64,000 nt of DNA from Leptobrachium leishanense (taxonomy: Eukaryota; Chordata; Amphibia; Anura; Megophryidae). Position numbers and translations under genes: made by a program. The stretch covers positions 79,896,675-79,960,674 of the forward strand of contig CM019064.1 in assembly GCA_009667805.1 (NCBI GenBank), read 5' to 3'. Position 1 is the first letter of the stretch. Each line of letters opens with the position of its first letter. Shown here piece by piece: positions 1 through 12,269 of the stretch. Under the pieces are notes generated by a model, which did no database searches, had not been told where the DNA came from, and saw only the letters and a program-made list of their open reading frames with translations.

Positions 1-379
1 ATTATTGCAGGACATAAAATAATGCTCATCGGATCACAAAACATTTCTCTTTTCTGTCAGTTTTTCTATAAATCAAGCAAATTATTTTTTACCTGGTGTC
101 ATAAACGTCAGAATTCAAATCAAACTTGTAAGTGGGTTTAAACTTTAGGGGTCCTTCCAGGAATCCTTTAAGGAACCCTTCCTTTTTCTTAGCAATATTT
201 AGCTACAAAGAAGGGAAAAAAAATAAAATAAATACCATTAAGAAGCAAGCTTCACGGTTAAAGGTGACCAAGCTAAGCTCAAACAGCTGGGTTTGTAAAA
301 CCTTTATCAGCTCAGGTCATAAAGAATTATCTGAGGTTACTATGGGGACGATGCAAATATTTCTCTTCATTGTGATGTC
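1..379. other. Unassigned sequence, probably inpp5k intron
   Basis: No exon or repeat could be recognised on either strand. Exons encoding the end of the 5-phosphatase domain must lie upstream of position 1, so this is probably intronic. That placement is inference from gene order. Confidence 0.4.
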
Positions 380-392
380 ATGATCGTGGTAC

Positions 393-724
393 GTAAAGGG
401 ACGTAAAGGGAATCCACAAGGTAGAGGAAGGGAGTATATTTAAAAGGAAACAAAGTAGCAAAACAAGAGGACATAGTCTTAGATTAGAGGGGCAAAGGTT
501 TAAAAGTAACATCAGGAAGCATTATTTTACTGAGAGGGTGGTGGATACATGGAACAGTCTTCCAGTTGAAGTGGTAGAGGCTAAACAGTAATTGAATTTA
601 AGCAGGCATGGGATAGGCATAAGGCTATCCTAAACAAAAGATAAATCCAGGTAAAGTATCCATGTAATTGGGCAGACTAGATGGGCCGAAAGGTTCTTAT
701 CTGCCGACATTTGTCTATGTTTCT
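393..724 (+). mobile_element. CR1-type LINE 3' fragment with 13-bp target duplication
   Basis: This is a 5'-truncated copy of the same CR1 family found at 2048-5961. It carries the end of ORF2 and the 3' UTR and ends in a TCTATGTTTCTA-like tail. The 13-bp sequence ATGATCGTGGTAC occurs at 380-392 and again at 725-737, a classic duplication left by target-primed reverse transcription. At the 5' junction ACGTAAAGGG is present twice (391-410). A one-base loss in the coding part (near 583) breaks the frame relative to the other copies. The fragment is non-functional. Confidence 0.9.
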
Positions 725-737
725 ATGATCGTGGTAC

Positions 738-1378
738 CTTTATCAACACAATCCAAGCTAATCTGTCGGCAGAAGCACTGTGTATCAACCAATAGGGTCA
801 TCACAATATCACACGCAGGGCTGGTCTACCACCAAAATAAACGGTGTTATTCAGAAAGCGCCGCTGTTTGCTTAAATTACCAGCACAGGTGAGAAAAAAA
901 ATTGCTGTGGTGGTAACAGTGACATACGCCGGCAATGGACTCAAAAATCCAAATAGCCTCAGAAAACCCTTCACAGTGAAGCTTCTCCTGCAGCTGTTTG
1001 TATTTTTCCGTGAAGGACCAGTGAGGTCTACAACTTCGGCAAACACTGGTGCTGAGTGAATAACCACCATAGAGCTACACATTGCCTTGCACTACCTCTT
1101 GGAAATACCTCTGACAAAAAGTAATTTTACATATATGTAAACGATCCCCCCCGGCCACATTGATAACATTATAGGAGAGCCAAAACGTGAGTTAACATAC
1201 AATGTATTCAGAAAATAGTCAGATCACTCCATGATTTTCCAAATTTTTTAGGGTGTAGACTCATGCGAACATGGCTTCATTTTGCTTCCTCTTGTTCTCA
1301 CCCCTCTCCCCCACTCAGTAACCCCATAATGACAAAGCCTTTTCAAGTTACAATAATTTTGCAAGTTCTGAAAGATAC
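738..1378. other. Unassigned intronic sequence
   Basis: No exon with proper splice sites and no repeat family could be identified. Short open frames on both strands between 801 and 1082 do not resemble the expected next 5-phosphatase exon. Confidence 0.4.
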
Positions 1379-1490
1379 CTGGTCCTTTTCCCAGAGAAGA
1401 CTGTACCGGTTGCCATTTATAACTTCTCTAATAAAATGGATCCCGAAGTCTGTAATCCGGAAATTCAGGTCTCCGAACCAGAACACAACA
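1379..1490 (-). CDS. inpp5k: inpp5k exon with WFGDLNFRI catalytic block
   Basis: This 112-bp exon lies between a TTGCAG acceptor and a GTATCT donor. Its first base completes an Asp codon begun in the exon at 7568-7393. It then encodes [16 protein letters not shown], the diagnostic 5-phosphatase catalytic block, ending in WEKDQ at a codon border. In the joined protein Asp266 and Asn268 sit in this block, which in the family contributes to catalysis. The motif DFGIHFIRE after it is the best reason to choose INPP5K over INPP5J. The next exon lies outside the window. The reading frame is intact. Confidence 0.92.
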
Positions 1491-1639
1491 CTGCAACACA
1501 ACAACAGATTAATTAATATATAGAGTTTCCTTAATCATGAGAGTTGTAGGAGAAAAGTGAAAGTTACACCTATCCCAAAACCTATGTGGCTCATTTGACA
1601 GGGAATCTCACATCTCTCCCTTTATCCGGCAGGAAAATT

Positions 1640-2047
1640 TTATGAAAAGATGACGGAAACTTTTGAGTTTATATATACATTTAAATCCAAGATATCCCGC
1701 GCTGTCTGATAGCAATGGTTGTACTTGCTTCGGTGCGGTGGTCTGGCTGCACATCCATATATATCAAAAGAAGATCCAGGAAATCCCTGGCCGTACGGCT
1801 TTTTAATGTGGCCAAGGCCCTGATCCCCCCCCCACCACCAGGGAGTGGATCCAGGCTGTCTAAAGGTATCTGGGAAATGGAGGAAATGTTATTTTCCATG
1901 AACAATGAATATGATAAATACAATGCCACATGGTTCTGGTGGTCGGACTTCCTGTCGAAGGGTTCACATGGGCCTACGGCTCAGGCGCCTGTGTTTCTGT
2001 AACCGAGCAAACCTACTGGTTGTCCTTTGAGCTCCCCCCTGCACAAT
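1640..2047 (+). mobile_element. L1-Tx1-type LINE, ORF2 C-terminal remnant
   Basis: Open sequence at about 1715-2002 encodes a C-terminal LINE tail with the order RRSRKSLAVRLFNVAKALI, then WEMEEMLF and KYNATWFWW. This matches the arrangement at the end of L1/Tx1 ORF2 proteins. The left boundary is uncertain. The fragment stops where the minus-strand CR1 element begins. Sequence after that element (5963-6192) looks like its 3' UTR, so CR1 probably inserted into it. Identification is from motif memory only. Confidence 0.6.
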
Positions 2048-2127
2048 AGAAACATAGAAAAATGTCGGCAGATAAGAACCTTTCGGCCCATCTAGTCTGC
2101 CCAATTACATGGATACTTTACCTGGAT

Positions 2128-2767
2128 TTATCTTTTGTTTAGGATAGCCTTATGCCTATCCCATGCCTGCTTAAATTCAATTACTGTTTTGGCCTCTACC
2201 ACTTCAACTGGAAGGCTGTTCCATGTATCCACCACCCTCTCAGTAAAATAATGCTTCCTGATGTTACTTTTAAACCTTTGCCCCTCTAATCTAAGACTAT
2301 GTCCTCTTGTTTTGCTATTTTGTTTCCTTTTAAATATACTCCCTTCCTCTACCTTGTGGATTCCCTTTACGTATTTAAAGGTTTCTATCATATCTCCTCT
2401 GTCTCGTCTTTTTTCCAAGCTGTACATGTTAAGATCATTAAGCCTTTCTTGGTAACTTTTCTCCTTCAAGCCGTACACCATTTTAGTAGCCCTTCTCTGA
2501 ACTCTCTCTAAGATGTCTATATCCTTCTGGAGATACGGTCTCCAGTACTGCACACAGTACTCCAAGTGAGGTCTCACCAGTGCTCTGTACAGTGGCATGA
2601 GCACTTCCCTTTTCCTACTGCTAATACCTCTCCCTACACAACCAAGCATTCTGCTAGCATTTCCTGCTGCTCTATTACATTGACTACTTACCCTTAGATC
2701 CTCTGAAATAATAACCCCTACATCCCTTTCCTCAGATGTTGAGGTTAGGACTGTATCAAATATTCTA
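2128..2767 (-). pseudogene. CR1 ORF2 C-terminal part
   Basis: This is the 3' portion of the reverse transcriptase ORF after the Tc1 interruption. It reads LVRPHLEYCVQYWRPYL, then ERVQRRATKMVYGL, SLEKRRDRGDMIETF and TERVVDTWNSLPVEVV, the conserved CR1 C-terminal sequence. The frame runs to a stop at 2128. It is continuous in phase with the upstream part ending at 4387 once the Tc1 element and one TA are disregarded, so the LINE frame here was open when Tc1 inserted. Confidence 0.85.
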
Positions 2768-4384
<1,617 letters not shown>

Positions 4385-5962
4385 TATATTCAGCCCTTGG
4401 GTTTTTACGTCCCAGTTGCATTATCTTGCAATTATCCACGTTAAAACTCAACTGCCACAGCTCCAACCATTTTTTTAGTTTACCTAAATCATTTGTCATT
4501 TGGCTGATCCCTCCAGGAACGTCAACCCTGTTGCAAATCTTTGTGTCATCAGCAAAAAGACATACTTTTCCATTAATACCTTCTGCAATATCACTAATAA
4601 AAATATTAAATAGAATGGGTCCAAGTACTGACCCCTGAGGTACCCCACTGGTAACAAGACCTTGCGCCGAATAAACTCCATTTACCACAACCCTCTGTTG
4701 TCGGTCACTCAGCCACTGCCTAATCCATTCAACAATATTGGAATCCAAGGTCAAAGATTGCAATTTATTGATAAGCCTTCTATGCGGAACAGTATCAAAA
4801 GCTTTACTGAAATCTAAATAAGCAATGTCTACTGCACCACCTGTGTCTATTATTTTTGTTACCCAATCAAAAAAAAAAAATCAATAAGATTAGTTTGGCA
4901 TGATCTCCCTGAGGTAAACCCATGTGGTTTCTGATCCTGTAATCTATGTGTTTTTAGATGTTCAACAATCCTTTCCTTTAACATGGTTTCCATTAATTTC
5001 CCCACTACTGACGTAAGACTAACTGGCCTATAGTTCCCAGATTCCTCCCTACTACCCTTCTTGTGAATGGGCACAACATTTGCTAATTTCCAGTCTTCTG
5101 GGACGACACCCATTAGCAAGGATTGGTTAAATAAATCTGTTAACGGTTTTGCTATTACATCACTGAGCTCTTTTAATAATTTAGGGTGGATCCCATCAGG
5201 CCCCATTGACTTATTTGTCTTTACTTTAGACAGCTGCTGTAGAACCTCCTCCTCTGTAAACTGATATGTAATTGTCTCGTTAGTGTTTCCTCCTAACTGA
5301 GGTCCCTTTCCTTCCTTTTCTTCTGCAAAGACTGAACAAAAATATTCATTGAGGCAGTCAGCGAGACTTTTATCCTCTTCTACATACCTTCCTTTGTTTT
5401 TAATCTAACAAATTTTTGTTTTACTTTTCTTTTCTCGTTTATGTATCTAAAAAATGTTTTGTCCCCCTTTTTTACTGACTGAGCTATTTTCTCTTCTGCG
5501 TGTGCTTTGGAAGCCCTTATAAATTGCTTTGCCTCTTTCTGCCTAATCTTATAGGTTTGCCTATCTTCTTCACTCTGAGTTGTTTTATAATTATTGAATG
5601 CTGTCTTTTTGTTATTCACTATTTTGGCCACTTCTGCAGAGTACCACAGTGGTTTCTTCCCCTTTTTTTTTTTTTTTTTGCTAACAAGCCGAATGCAATT
5701 GCCTGTGGCCTTCAATAATGCTTCCTTTAAATAATCCCATTTCTCCTGGACTCCCTTTAAACTCCTCCAGTCTGATAAGGACTCCTTCACACAAAGTCTC
5801 ATTTTAGAAAAATCTGTTTTTTTAAAGTCTAAAACTTTTGTTTTCTCTGACAAAAGATCACCCCGAGACGGATTGGTTTGTGCATTTCGGGTCATAGGAG
5901 TGTGTATTTCGGACCCTATAACATTGTTTATCGAATGTATGTTTTGCATTGCGTTACCCCTC

Positions 5963-6192
5963 CCCCCCCAGAGTTTTGTTTCTCCCCCTTTATTAGATTA
6001 ACCCAGTGTTTAACGTGATCACATACAGTATATGCTTAACATATGTGCCTCTATGGATTAATCTTATTGACTCCAACTGTATGATGCTTACTGCCAGTGT
6101 ATTCGATTTTCTTCTGTTTGAGTCGTACCGACTGGGTACTGTTGCACTATTTCTATCCACTGTAAAACCCTAATAAAAATTTATTGAACACA
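5963..6192 (+). mobile_element. Possible 3' UTR of the split L1-Tx1 element
   Basis: This lies just beyond the 5' end of the CR1 insertion and ends CCTAATAAAAATTTATTG, resembling a LINE 3' tail with a polyadenylation-like AATAAA. It would be the continuation of the remnant at 1640-2047. The assignment rests on position and tail type only. Confidence 0.4.
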
Positions 6193-6204
6193 AAAAAGAA
6201 GATC

Positions 6205-7290
6205 CAGACGCACACAAAGTCTTTTACCAAAATACAAAAATGTATTTAATTCCATAGATCGACTTTTCAAGATAACACAGGCATATACTGTACATATACA
6301 CGCTTACTAATTGACAGCATATTAGACCATGCCACGAGATGACACCAGCCGGTCTTGAAGAGTGCGTTACAGACGTACCGCACCGCCTCCATTACCGTGG
6401 AAACATAAATAAACCAAGTAATATTACAGCCATCAAATTAAACAAAGAAAGACAACCTATTATTACAAAGTAGTTACTCTAAAAAGGTATGCCCTATCTT
6501 GGAAGGTATTAGACCAGGGATGAAGGAATAAAGTTATTCCATTGAGGCAAACATTATCTAACCGATCGGAACAGGAAGTAGGAGTTTTCTTCAAAGTAAA
6601 ATTCCACAAGGATTCACGTTTTAATAATGCATTGGCCCAGTCTCCCCCTCTACTCACGAGGGGAGACATGGTCTATACCCATGACCCCAAGGGTTGGCAT
6701 TGGATGGCCCACCTCCCTGAAACATCATGTGAGGGGCTGGGGATTCTCAGCCCTGTCCAAAGCTTCCCTAATGGCGGTTGGCCATGCATGGCCTCAGCTA
6801 ATTAACAGACTGGGCCAATATAGGTGAAGCCGCTCTGACACATGATTTTATACACACCACATATTCCGTGGTACAGGTAATGCGAGGTTTAATATATTTA
6901 TCACCACTTGGGGATGAAATCACATTTTATGTGAAATCATGCAGTTGCACAAGGTACAATTTATCGGCCAGATAACTTTATTCCTTCATTCCTGGTCTGA
7001 TACCTTCCAAGATCGTAGTATCTCAAAAATAAGTATGCCCTTTTGAAATAAATATGTTGCCTTTTTGTTTATAGGTTTTGATGGGTGGAATTTTACTTGT
7101 TTTTTTTAGATGGCTCCATGGTAACAAAGGCCATGTGGTACGTCTGACTCACGCTTCCAGACTGCCTGGCGTCGTCTCCTGGCATGGTCCAATATGATGT
7201 TAATTAGTAAGTGTATGTTTATGTGTTATGTTGAGAAAAGTCCCGGATGAGACCGAAACGTCGATCTATGGAATAAAAACAAATTTTATA
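6205..7290. mobile_element. Inverted-repeat structure, Penelope-like candidate
   Basis: Two related arms of about 320 bp face each other: 6205-6540 and the reverse complement of 6970-7290. The shared parts include GATCTATGGAAT with its flanks, and CTTGGAAGGTAT...GACCAGG..TGAAGGAATAAAG. The right arm contains CGGATGAGACCGAAAC (7245-7260); the left arm lacks about 20 bp at that point. No coding frame was recognised in the 430-bp centre. Opposed terminal regions and hammerhead-like motifs are known from Penelope-like elements, so that is the favoured but unproven identity. Confidence 0.45.
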
Positions 7291-7392
7291 TTTTGACAAA
7301 TATATATATCATAGTAATCTACATGCAAGTTATGCAAAATTCAGAAACAATATGCGAGAACCGTGCACATAAAATATTAAAAAGCAACTTAC

Positions 7393-7568
7393 TCATGTTC
7401 CAAAATGCTCCCAATGCTCTCTCCATCAAACTGCTGAGCCTCCAGCATCCGCTCAAAATCATCAAGCCTCTGATTGGTGTTTTCCATGTGAGCAGGCAAA
7501 TGGCAGTTCATGAAGCATAGCATGTGTCCATACACAGACATACGCACGGATACACCCCCCTTGTTTCC
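7393..7568 (-). CDS. inpp5k: inpp5k exon with GNKGGV and NCHLPAH blocks
   Basis: A 176-bp exon with acceptor CACTAAAG and donor GTAAGT. It starts on a codon border and encodes GNKGGVSVRM, then NCHLPAHMENTNQRLDDFER, then SIGSILEH, ending two bases into an Asp codon completed by the exon at 1490-1379. With the preceding exon it completes the YWGNKGGV block of 5-phosphatases. His223 in NCHLPAH corresponds to the conserved active-site-proximal histidine of the family. The frame is intact. Confidence 0.93.
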
Positions 7569-7944
7569 CTTTAGTGAATAAAGAATAAATCAATTAGAAG
7601 AAAGGTATTTGTTTCTATATGTTTAGGCATGAACGTTCACACCTTGCTCTCTTCTACTTAGTAGGGGAAAAAAATGTATCCCAAATGATGCAATAAAGAG
7701 GATCCACAGTTCTAGCTGTTTTTTGACAGGAGTCAATTTAGTATGTTAACACAAGCATTATTTACATTATTAAAACAGCAGAAAAGATACAACTAACATT
7801 AGAAGAAAAACATGTTGGCAGCTTATCTCATACTGCTACAGCAGAGTGCAAGCTACCAGATTCAGCGATACACAAGCTCCCTTATGTAGCAGGAAATCCC
7901 TGGAATAAACTACAGCCATTACAAGCAGCGGCAGGACTTCATAC
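7569..7944 (-). other. inpp5k: Short inpp5k intron
   Basis: A 376-bp intron between two well-supported exons, with GTATGA at its 5' end and TAAAG at its 3' end. No transposon was recognised in it. It is the only intron between identified exons here that is not visibly enlarged. Confidence 0.7.
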
Positions 7945-8061
7945 CCAGTAGCCATAGAGACCGGTACGGATGTAACTGCTGTGGATGTCTTGCACGAAAG
8001 GGATATGTTTGTGCTTTACAAACACCAGAAGAAGAAGACCTTGCATTCGGATAGAGGAAAG
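7945..8061 (-). CDS. inpp5k: inpp5k exon with RMQG and GLYGYW blocks
   Basis: A 117-bp exon of exactly 39 codons, with acceptor TTTCCAG and donor GTATGA. It encodes LSSIRMQGLLLLVFVKHKHI and ends with TGLYGYW, directly before GNKGGV of the next exon. The RMQG-LLLLVF and TG-L-GYWGNKGGV order is diagnostic of the INPP5J/INPP5K subgroup. The frame is intact. Confidence 0.93.
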
Positions 8062-8610
8062 CTGGAAACAAAATAATAATAATTATACGCACATATAGCA
8101 AGTTTAGCAAGTTTTACAGAAACACCAACACTAAATAGCAAGAAATGGGGTTATACAGAACATTATATATATAAAGCTTAAAGTAGGGATGCACTGATAC
8201 TAGTATCGGTGCCGATGCCGGGCATTTGTACGAGTACTTGTACAAATGTCCCCGATGCTGAAAGTCAGCACTGGGCTGGCTTGCTGGGCGGTATGTTTGT
8301 GCATTCTGCTAGCAGATGCAGCCCTAACAGCATTCTGCCAGGCCCCACCGGCTGGCCGTGCGTTCCAGCGAGCGGCTGCCGGCCAAAAAGGTTGTAACGG
8401 GACCGTTCACTGGGACCTCCAGCCGAGCTATTATGAGACCTTGCAGAGTTTGTGAGATCTTGCGAACTCTGCAAGCTCTCGCAAGAGCGTGGCTCCAGAG
8501 GAGCAACCTTCCGGTGGCTGCATGCTGGAACTCGGGCCAGCAGAAGGGGCCTGGCCGAATGATGCTTGTGCATTCTGCCAGCTTCACCTGTATCTGAAAT
8601 GCGTAATATA

Positions 8611-10138
8611 CAGGTGAAACTCGAAAAATTTGAAAATCGTGCAAAAGTTAATTTATTTCAGTAATGCAACTTAAAAGGTGAAACTAATGAGATGACAAAT
8701 CACGGCTTGAACCAATTGTGAGGATTATCGCTTACAGCTCATGAAAACCCCAAATCCACAATCTCAGAAAATTAGAACATTGTGAAAAGGTGTAATATTC
8801 TAGGCTCAAAGTGTCCCACTCTAATCAGCTAATTCAGCCATAACACCTGCAAAGGGTTCCTGAGACTTTAAATGGTCTCTCAGTCTGGTTCAGTAGGAAT
8901 CACAATCATGGGAAAGACTGCTGACCTGACGGTTGCGCAGAAAACCATCCTTGACACCCTCCATAAGGAGGGAAAGCCTCAAAAAGGTCATTGCAAAAGA
9001 AGTTGGATGTTCCCAAAGTGCTGTATCAAAGCACACCAATAGAAAGTTATGTGGAAGGGAAAAGTGTGGAAGAAAAGGTGCACAAGCCGCAGGGATGACA
9101 GCAGCTTGGAGAGGATTGTCAGGAAAAGGCCATTCAAAAGTGTTGGACTTTCACAAGGAGTGGACTGAGGCTGGAGTCAGTGCATCAAGAGCCACCACAC
9201 ACAGACGGATCCTGGACATGGGCTTCAAATGTCGTATTCCTCTTGTCGTCAGAAGCGTCTTACCTGGGCTAAAGAAAAACAGACCTGGTCTGTTGCTCAG
9301 TGGTCCAAAGTCCTCTTTTCTGATGAGAGCAACTTTTGCATCTCATTTGGAAACCAAGGACCCAGAGTATGGAGGAAGAATGGAGAGGCACACACTGCAA
9401 AATGCTTAAAGTCCAGTGTGAAGTTTCCACAGTCTGTGTTGATTTGGTGAGCCATGTCATCTGCTGGTGTTGGTCCACTGTACTTTATTAAGTCCAGGGT
9501 CAACGCAGCCGTCTACCAGGAGATTTGGGAGCACTTCATGCTTCCTTCCGCAAACGAGCTTTATGGGGAAGCGGACTTAACTTTCCAGCAGGACTTGGCA
9601 CCTGCCCACACTGCCAAAAGCACAAAAACCTGGTTCAATGACCGTGAGATTACTGTGCTTGCTTGGCCAGTAAACCAGTCTGACCTGAACCCCATAGAGA
9701 ATCTATGGGGCATTGCCAAGAAAAAGATGAGACATGAGACCGAACAATGTAGAAGCGCTGAAGGCCGCTATTGAAGCATCCTGGTCTTCCACAACACCTC
9801 AGCAGTGCCACAGGCTGAAAGCTTCCATGCCACATTGCCGCATTGAGGCAGTAATTGCTGCAAAAGGGGCCCAAACCAAGTACTGAGTACATACGCAGCT
9901 TATACTTTTCAGAAATCCGATATTGTTCTATGTACAATCCTTGTTTTATTGATTGCATGTAATATTCTAATTTTCTGAGATTGTGGATTTGGGGTTTTCA
10001 TGAGCTGTAAGCCACAATCAGCACAATTATGACAAATCACGGCTTGATCTGTCTCATATATTAGTTTCACCTTTTAAGTTGCATTATTGAAATAAATTTA
10101 CTTTTGCACGATATTCTAATTTTTTCGAGTTTCACCTG
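8611..10138 (+). mobile_element. Tc1 transposon, decayed
   Basis: A 1528-bp Tc1 element with TA on each side. Its termini start CAGGTGAAACTCGAAAAATT and match in inverted orientation at the right end. A second inverted block, AAAACCCCAAATCCACAATC, occurs near 8743 and, inverted, near 9988, giving long imperfect inverted repeats. The family differs from the copy at 2768. The transposase gene inside is broken. Confidence 0.92.
8908..9886 (+). pseudogene. Tc1 transposase pseudogene
   Basis: Starts with MGKTADLTVAQKTILDTLHK at 8908. It retains the conserved middle HKEWTEAGVSASRATTHRRI, the first Asp in FSDESNF, the second in QQDLAPAHT and the Glu in NPIENLW, with 34 residues between the last two. 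Frameshifts occur near 8980, between about 9075 and 9140, near 9240 and near 9750. An in-frame stop follows SVLIW at 9448-9450. The original end is probably the stop at 9884-9886. It cannot make an active enzyme. Confidence 0.9.
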
Positions 10139-10390
10139 TATATCTATCACACACACATGTATTAGAGACCTGGTTTGTCTGGGTGTACATGTATCTGGAG
10201 GTCTGGTTTGTGTATACACATACAGTACATACATATGTGAGGTCTGGTGTTTGTATGTGTGGTCAGGGTGTTGCAGGCTGTGCAGTGGGTAAATGGGGTG
10301 TCTGGCCATACATTTCAATATTAACATAAATTGGACAGGCTTTCAGCAAAATCCTAAATTATTTATTGGAAAGTGGTCACATGCCATTAA

Positions 10391-10856
10391 GGGCTCTATA
10401 AAATTCATCGCGCATGCGCAACACATTTTTATAGCGCAAAGCTTTAAAAACGTGCGAAAAATAACGGTGGTATTACAATCCGTGCGCATTTTTTCATCCA
10501 TCAAAAAATAACACGGGTGAAAAAGATGCGCAAAAACGCACGCGCATTAACGTTGCGTGCAGAAATCGGTGTGCGGACTGTTTTTTAACGAGATTCAGCC
10601 AATTAAGAACCACAATGGTCTCCCGTTAGTTTTTGCGCCTGCCAAAATATATGCTGCATCAATAATAAAAACACGCACAACTTATCAATTTTATTGTTTG
10701 GGTATGCGTAGAATATGTAACTATACGTTGCTGTATTTTTTATTTTTTTTTCGGACTGCTTTATTTGGTTTCGGCCAGGACGTTGTAATACGAAGTTCTG
10801 CACAAAGGGTTTTTTGCACACGCGTTAACATTTGAGCAAAGTAGTTAATAGAGCCC
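10391..10856. mobile_element. Harbinger-type MITE (TAA target)
   Basis: A 466-bp element with ends GGGCTCTATAAAATTC and, inverted, GGGCTCTATTAACTAC, flanked by TAA at 10388-10390 and 10857-10859. The 3-bp TWA duplication is the mark of PIF/Harbinger. It has no transposase. Internal sequence (TTGTTTGGGTATGCGTAGAA and neighbours) recurs in inverted orientation in the element at 26513-27204, so the two are one family. Confidence 0.75.
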
Positions 10857-10918
10857 TAAAAGTATCAGTGAGTACCTAAAAAGAAAAAATTATCGGTCGT
10901 CGAACACAGTTTTTTTAA

Positions 10919-12105
10919 CCCCTTAAGGGCCGCTGACGTACCCTGTACGTCCTGTTCTCGGGTCTCCCTTAGACCCGCGGACGTACAGGGTACGTCAGCG
11001 GCGCCTAATCCCCCTCCCGCCCGATACTCACCTCCCTCGCTGGATCCCACGGCGATCTGGCAGGGAGGAAGCCTGCCCATGTGATTTACATGGGCAGGCG
11101 AGGCTGATGACGTCGCCACGCTGCGTGGTGACGTCATCAGCAGGCGTCCCCATGCATTTCAATGGAGGGGAGGGGGGGGGCTCCTTCGGAGCCCTCTATC
11201 TCCCCAACCATTGAAGCTAGGGAGATGCCGTTTGCACTGCTGGAGAGGGGAGAGCCTCCCCTTTTCAGCGGTGTATGGCATTAACAGTTTCGCTGCCGGA
11301 TCACGTTGCGGCGCCAAAACGCGATTCAAACCTGGAGGGGGGCTGACATCTTGGATGTCAGCCAAGCCTCCAGGTCCCCCCCACCCACTGACAACCTCAC
11401 CATATGTGTGAGGATGTCAGTGGGCCAGTTAACCATCTAGCTGCCATGTAGAGATAAGGGGATCCTAAGGATCCCATATCTCCTGATCCATGGCAGCTAG
11501 ATGGTCATATTTGACATCATTTGAAAGGCCTGATTATGGCCTTTCCAATGATACCAAACATGACCAGGTTTGGTTTAAGAAAAAAAAAAAAAAATTAAAT
11601 AAAAAAGTTTTTTTTTTTTAAAAGGTTTTTTTGTCTGGGGGGAGTTTAATTAAATAGGACCTAGGCTGTCATCTAAAAATAATTAGCACAAAATGGTCAG
11701 AATGAGCGCAGCGCACATAGGTGAACTGTCTCAGCAGTGAAGGGGTTAAAAAGCAAACGCATGTGAAAATTGGGCATTTCTAGTCTCGGGACAAAATTTT
11801 GAACCTATTTAGCCGGGGTCTTTTTGGGTGGTTGTAGATTTTGGGGATTAAATTATGAAAAAGTGTGTTTTTACCATTTTTTTCCTCATATATCATTTTT
11901 TTTTATAGTAAATTATTCGATATGATGGAAATAATGGTATTTCTAGAAAGTCCATTTAATGGCGGGAAAAAGGGTGTATAATATGTGTGGGTCGAATAAA
12001 CGAGTAAGAGGAAAATTTGACCTAAACACTAACAGCGCAGAAACGTAAAAACAGCAGCGGTCACTAAAAGACGGATTTGTGTAAAACCGCCCGGTCACTA
12101 AGGGG
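10919..12105. mobile_element. TTAA-target element, about 1.2 kb, with serial hairpins
   Basis: Flanked by TTAA (10915-10918 and 12106-12109), with short ends CCCCTTAAGGG and, inverted, CCCCTTAGTGA. A TTAA duplication with CCC-starting ends fits the piggyBac type. The GC-rich left half contains several near-perfect hairpins: GACGTACCCTGTACGTC/GACGTACAGGGTACGTC, TGATGACGTC/GACGTCATCA and TGACATC-TTG-GATGTCA. The right half is AT-rich. It matches the layout and length of 50342-51539. There is no transposase. Confidence 0.75.
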
Positions 12106-12160
12106 TTAAATAAATTGAAAAACTGGTATCTGTGCATCTCTAGTTTAAAGCATGCATTAC

Positions 12161-12269
12161 CTTGACGTATCCAAGAGGTGCCAAAATATCCATGAGGAAC
12201 AGGCTCCATGGATCATCGAAAGCCAAGTCTGACAGAAAATTTACTATTTTAGCATTCACCTCCTGCAAA
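12161..12269 (-). CDS. inpp5k: inpp5k exon with IGLQEVN block
   Basis: A 109-bp exon with acceptor ATCTTCCAG and donor GTAATG. Its first base completes the Gly codon of IIGLQEVN. It then encodes NFLSDLAFDDPWSLFLMDIL and APLGYVK. Glu128 of GLQEVN is the Mg2+-binding glutamate position of the family. The donor lies only 18 bp from the end of the hAT-type composite, and 10 bp from its target duplication. The frame is intact. Confidence 0.94.

Larger units (their letters stand above)
8184..12142. mobile_element. hAT-type element carrying three nested transposons
   Basis: The left end TAGGGATGCACTGATACTAG and the right end ...GGTATCTGTGCATCTCTA are inverted relatives, and match the ends of the complete element at 16525-17499. 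Flanks GCTTAAAG (8176-8183) and GTTTAAAG (12143-12150) are an 8-bp target duplication with one change, as expected for hAT. Both members share ATTGGAAAGTGGTCACATG before the right end. Inside lie a Tc1 (8611-10138), a Harbinger-type MITE (10391-10856) and a TTAA element (10919-12105). It has no transposase of its own. It makes up nearly the whole intron between the exons at 12269-12161 and 8061-7945. Confidence 0.85.

Noticed and set aside
801..1082. Minus-strand open frame considered as the next inpp5k exon
   Set aside because: The translation shows none of the expected blocks after WEKDQ, and no suitable acceptor in phase was found.
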